A stretch of DNA of 7,126 bases, taken from an uncultured Eubacteriales bacterium. GTDB lineage: Bacteria > Bacillota > Clostridia > Oscillospirales > Oscillospiraceae. The translations under genes and the position numbers were made by a program. Each line of letters starts with the position of its first letter. Position 1 is the first letter of the stretch. Below, piece after piece: positions 5,573 to 7,126 of the stretch. The stretch is taken from contig USEU01000073.1 of the NCBI GenBank assembly GCA_900553805.1, forward strand, positions 1 to 7,126, in the 5' to 3' direction. The notes beneath the pieces were generated by a model, which saw only the letters and a list, made by a program, of their open reading frames with translations, searched no databases and was not told the DNA's origin.

Positions 5573-7000
5573 ATGCATATGAAAATGACACGCAACGCGG
5601 CGCGGGTATTGTCCGTGGTGATGGCGCTGGCCATGGTGCTGGCCATGGCGGTGCCCGCCGGAGCGGAATCCGACGCGGTCTCCGTGGAGCTGGTGCTGGC
5701 GTCCGAGGGCATCGAGGCCTCCGGCAAGGTGACCGTCTCCCCTGATCTGGTGGCATCCGTGGGGGCGCGGCTGCTGCTCAACGGCCAGTCCTTTGCCGAC
5801 CTGACCGGCTATTTCAGCGCCCAGGCCGCCGCCGTGGAAAGCGGCTTCCTGGATAAGACCTACGGCGTGGACTTTGCCACCCTGGCAGAGAACCTGAAAA
5901 CCTCCATCTTCGCCCCGGACTCCGGCTCCCGGTTTGCCCTGGACCAGGAGAGCTTCGATCAGCTCCAGGGCCTGTTCTCCGGCAGCCTGGACAGCCAGCT
6001 GCCCGACCTGTCCGGCCTGGATCCCGAGGCGCTGAACGGCGCGTTCCAGGCCCTGGGCGCGGCGGCCTCCCAGGCCATGGATGGCATCGGCAATAAGCTT
6101 GCCATGGAGTCCGCCCCCGCCACCGTGACCGTCAACGGCCAGGATATCTCCGTCACCCGTGCCAAGGTCACCGCGGGCACCGAGGCGATCATCGCCTTCT
6201 ATGATTCCCTGCTCACCTCCCTGGAGGGCGACACCGAGCTGCAAAACGCCGTGGCGGTGATCGTGGACTTCGTCTCCGTGCTGGCCGCCAGCGGGGGCGA
6301 CGATTCCATCCCCGACGGCGCCACCGCCGTCCAGACCATCCTGGGGAACATGGATGAGATCCGCCAGGAGCTGACCCAGACGCTGACCGAGGCCGGCATT
6401 GCCGTCGCCCTGACCGTCTGCATGACCGAGGAGGAAAGCCCGGTGCAGCTGGCCATGGACATCACCGTGTCCGGCCAGACCGTGTCCGGTTCCCTGCTGA
6501 TGAGCGAAAACCAGGATTACATCCGCCTGGAGATGGTGGACGCGGACGGCACCGTCAGCGCCCTGCAATATGACCTCACCGTCAACACCGGCCTGGCCTT
6601 CGGTTTCCACTTCGGCAGCTACGAGGGCGAGAACGAGACCTTCTCCCTGGTCTACGATCAGGACAGCCAGGCTCAGACCTTCGACGTCGCCGTCACCACC
6701 ACCGACACCGATTACGAGACCGGCGAGGTGACTTCCAGCGACACCACCGTCTCCGGCAGCTATGCCAACAGCGACAACCTGTTCACCCTGGTGGTGGACA
6801 AGGTGAACGGCGAATCCTTCGGCGGCACCCTCACCCTGAACGTCCGCACCGACGACACCGTGACCATGCCCGCCTTCAGCGAGCTGACCCGGCTGGAGGA
6901 AACGGAGTTCGCCTCCGTGGTAGAGGCCCTGCAAACCGGCCTGGCCACCATCGGCCAGCTCTTCGGCTCCGCCGCCGACTCCATCACCCCCGCCGCCTGA
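5573..7000 (+). CDS. secreted acidic protein of unknown function
   Basis: I do not recognise the family. The 475-residue product begins with a Sec signal peptide: a charged start (MHMKMTRNAAR), a hydrophobic core rich in Val, Met, Ala and Leu, and a likely signal peptidase I site AVPAGA|ES after about residue 31. No lipobox cysteine is present and there is only one cysteine in the protein, so lipoprotein anchoring and disulfides are unlikely. There is no LPXTG motif, SLH repeat or C-terminal membrane segment. The mature chain is strongly acidic and poor in lysine. Roughly residues 60-270 look mainly helical and rich in Ala, Gln and Leu. Residues about 273-430 look like amphipathic beta strands rich in Thr, Val, Ser and Asp, and a final helix spans about 435-465. 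The beta half loosely recalls LolA/LppX-like lipid-binding or solute-binding folds, but this is a guess. Release outside the cell or loose cell-wall association is inferred. The gene has its own promoter and terminator. Confidence 0.8.
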   Translation: MHMKMTRNAARVLSVVMALAMVLAMAVPAGAESDAVSVELVLASEGIEASGKVTVSPDLVASVGARLLLNGQSFADLTGYFSAQAAAVESGFLDKTYGVDFATLAENLKTSIFAPDSGSRFALDQESFDQLQGLFSGSLDSQLPDLSGLDPEALNGAFQALGAAASQAMDGIGNKLAMESAPATVTVNGQDISVTRAKVTAGTEAIIAFYDSLLTSLEGDTELQNAVAVIVDFVSVLAASGGDDSIPDGATAVQTILGNMDEIRQELTQTLTEAGIAVALTVCMTEEESPVQLAMDITVSGQTVSGSLLMSENQDYIRLEMVDADGTVSALQYDLTVNTGLAFGFHFGSYEGENETFSLVYDQDSQAQTFDVAVTTTDTDYETGEVTSSDTTVSGSYANSDNLFTLVVDKVNGESFGGTLTLNVRTDDTVTMPAFSELTRLEETEFASVVEALQTGLATIGQLFGSAADSITPAA

Positions 7001-7028
7001 CCCCCCGCGCCATATCCCCAACACCACC

Positions 7029-7059
7029 CCCCGCCGGTTCACCCCCGGCGGGGTTCTTC
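7029..7059 (+). terminator. GC-rich terminator after the secreted-protein gene
   Basis: A 9-bp stem CCCCGCCGG/CCGGCGGGG (7029-7037 with 7045-7053) is followed by TTCTTC. The stem is very stable but the T tract is interrupted, so termination may be less complete than at 4727-4759. It begins 28 bases after the stop codon. Confidence 0.7.
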
Positions 7060-7071
7060 GCACCCCAACCG

Positions 7072-7108
7072 CCCCTGAAAGGGGAGGCGGCGCATCGCGC
7101 CGGAGGGG
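7072..7108. repeat. REP-like palindromic intergenic element
   Basis: Two small hairpins stand side by side: CCCCT-GAA-AGGGG (7072-7084) and CGGCGC-ATC-GCGCCG (7088-7102), followed by GAGGGG (7103-7108), which can also pair with the first CCCCT arm. This arrangement resembles short palindromic repeats often seen between genes in gut Clostridia. Copy number cannot be judged from one window, so calling it a repeat family rests on resemblance. The remaining bases to 7126 hold no gene I can support. Confidence 0.5.
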
Positions 7109-7126
7109 TCAGCCGCGGTACGCAGA

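Overview
The window looks like chromosomal DNA of a GC-rich member of the Clostridia, most likely a gut Oscillospiraceae-type bacterium. The support is AGGAGG-type ribosome binding sites, two near-consensus sigma-A promoters, an oxygen-independent (cbi-type) cobalamin pathway, a typical Firmicutes Sec signal peptide, and a palindromic repeat of a style common between genes in gut Clostridia. The taxonomic placement is inference.

Positions 1-36 hold only the last 11 codons of an unidentified upstream gene. Positions 86-4532 are a tightly packed cobalamin (corrin ring) run: cobM/cbiF, cbiG, cobJ/cbiH, and a 652-residue fusion of cobK/cbiJ, cbiE and cbiT. The four reading frames overlap by 4, 8 and 8 bases, so they are probably one translationally coupled operon. 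Together they cover cobalt-precorrin-3 to -4 (CobJ), -4 to -5A (CobM), -5A to -5B (CbiG), -6A to -6B (CobK), -6B to -7 (CbiT) and -7 to -8 (CbiE). The CbiD step (5B to 6A) and CbiC (8 to cobyrinate) are not in the window. No cobalamin riboswitch is visible, and the operon start lies upstream.

Positions 4533-4830 are the least ordinary part. A near-perfect promoter (TTGACT-16-TATAAT) is followed by about 170 bases with no convincing reading frame but several mutually compatible helices, ending in a perfect 10-bp hairpin with seven T's. This looks like a self-contained structured RNA gene or a leader with an attenuator. Directly after it lies an AT-richer gene for a stand-alone PBECR4-like protein (a predicted BECR-fold nuclease), with no protein antitoxin beside it and no convincing promoter of its own. 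The order promoter, structured RNA, terminator, nuclease-like gene is formally like a type III toxin-antitoxin locus, although the tandem RNA repeats of those systems are absent.

Positions 5494-7059 are a monocistronic unit: an extended -10 promoter, a gene for an acidic secreted protein of unknown function, and a GC-rich terminator. A REP-like double hairpin sits at 7072-7108, near the right edge.
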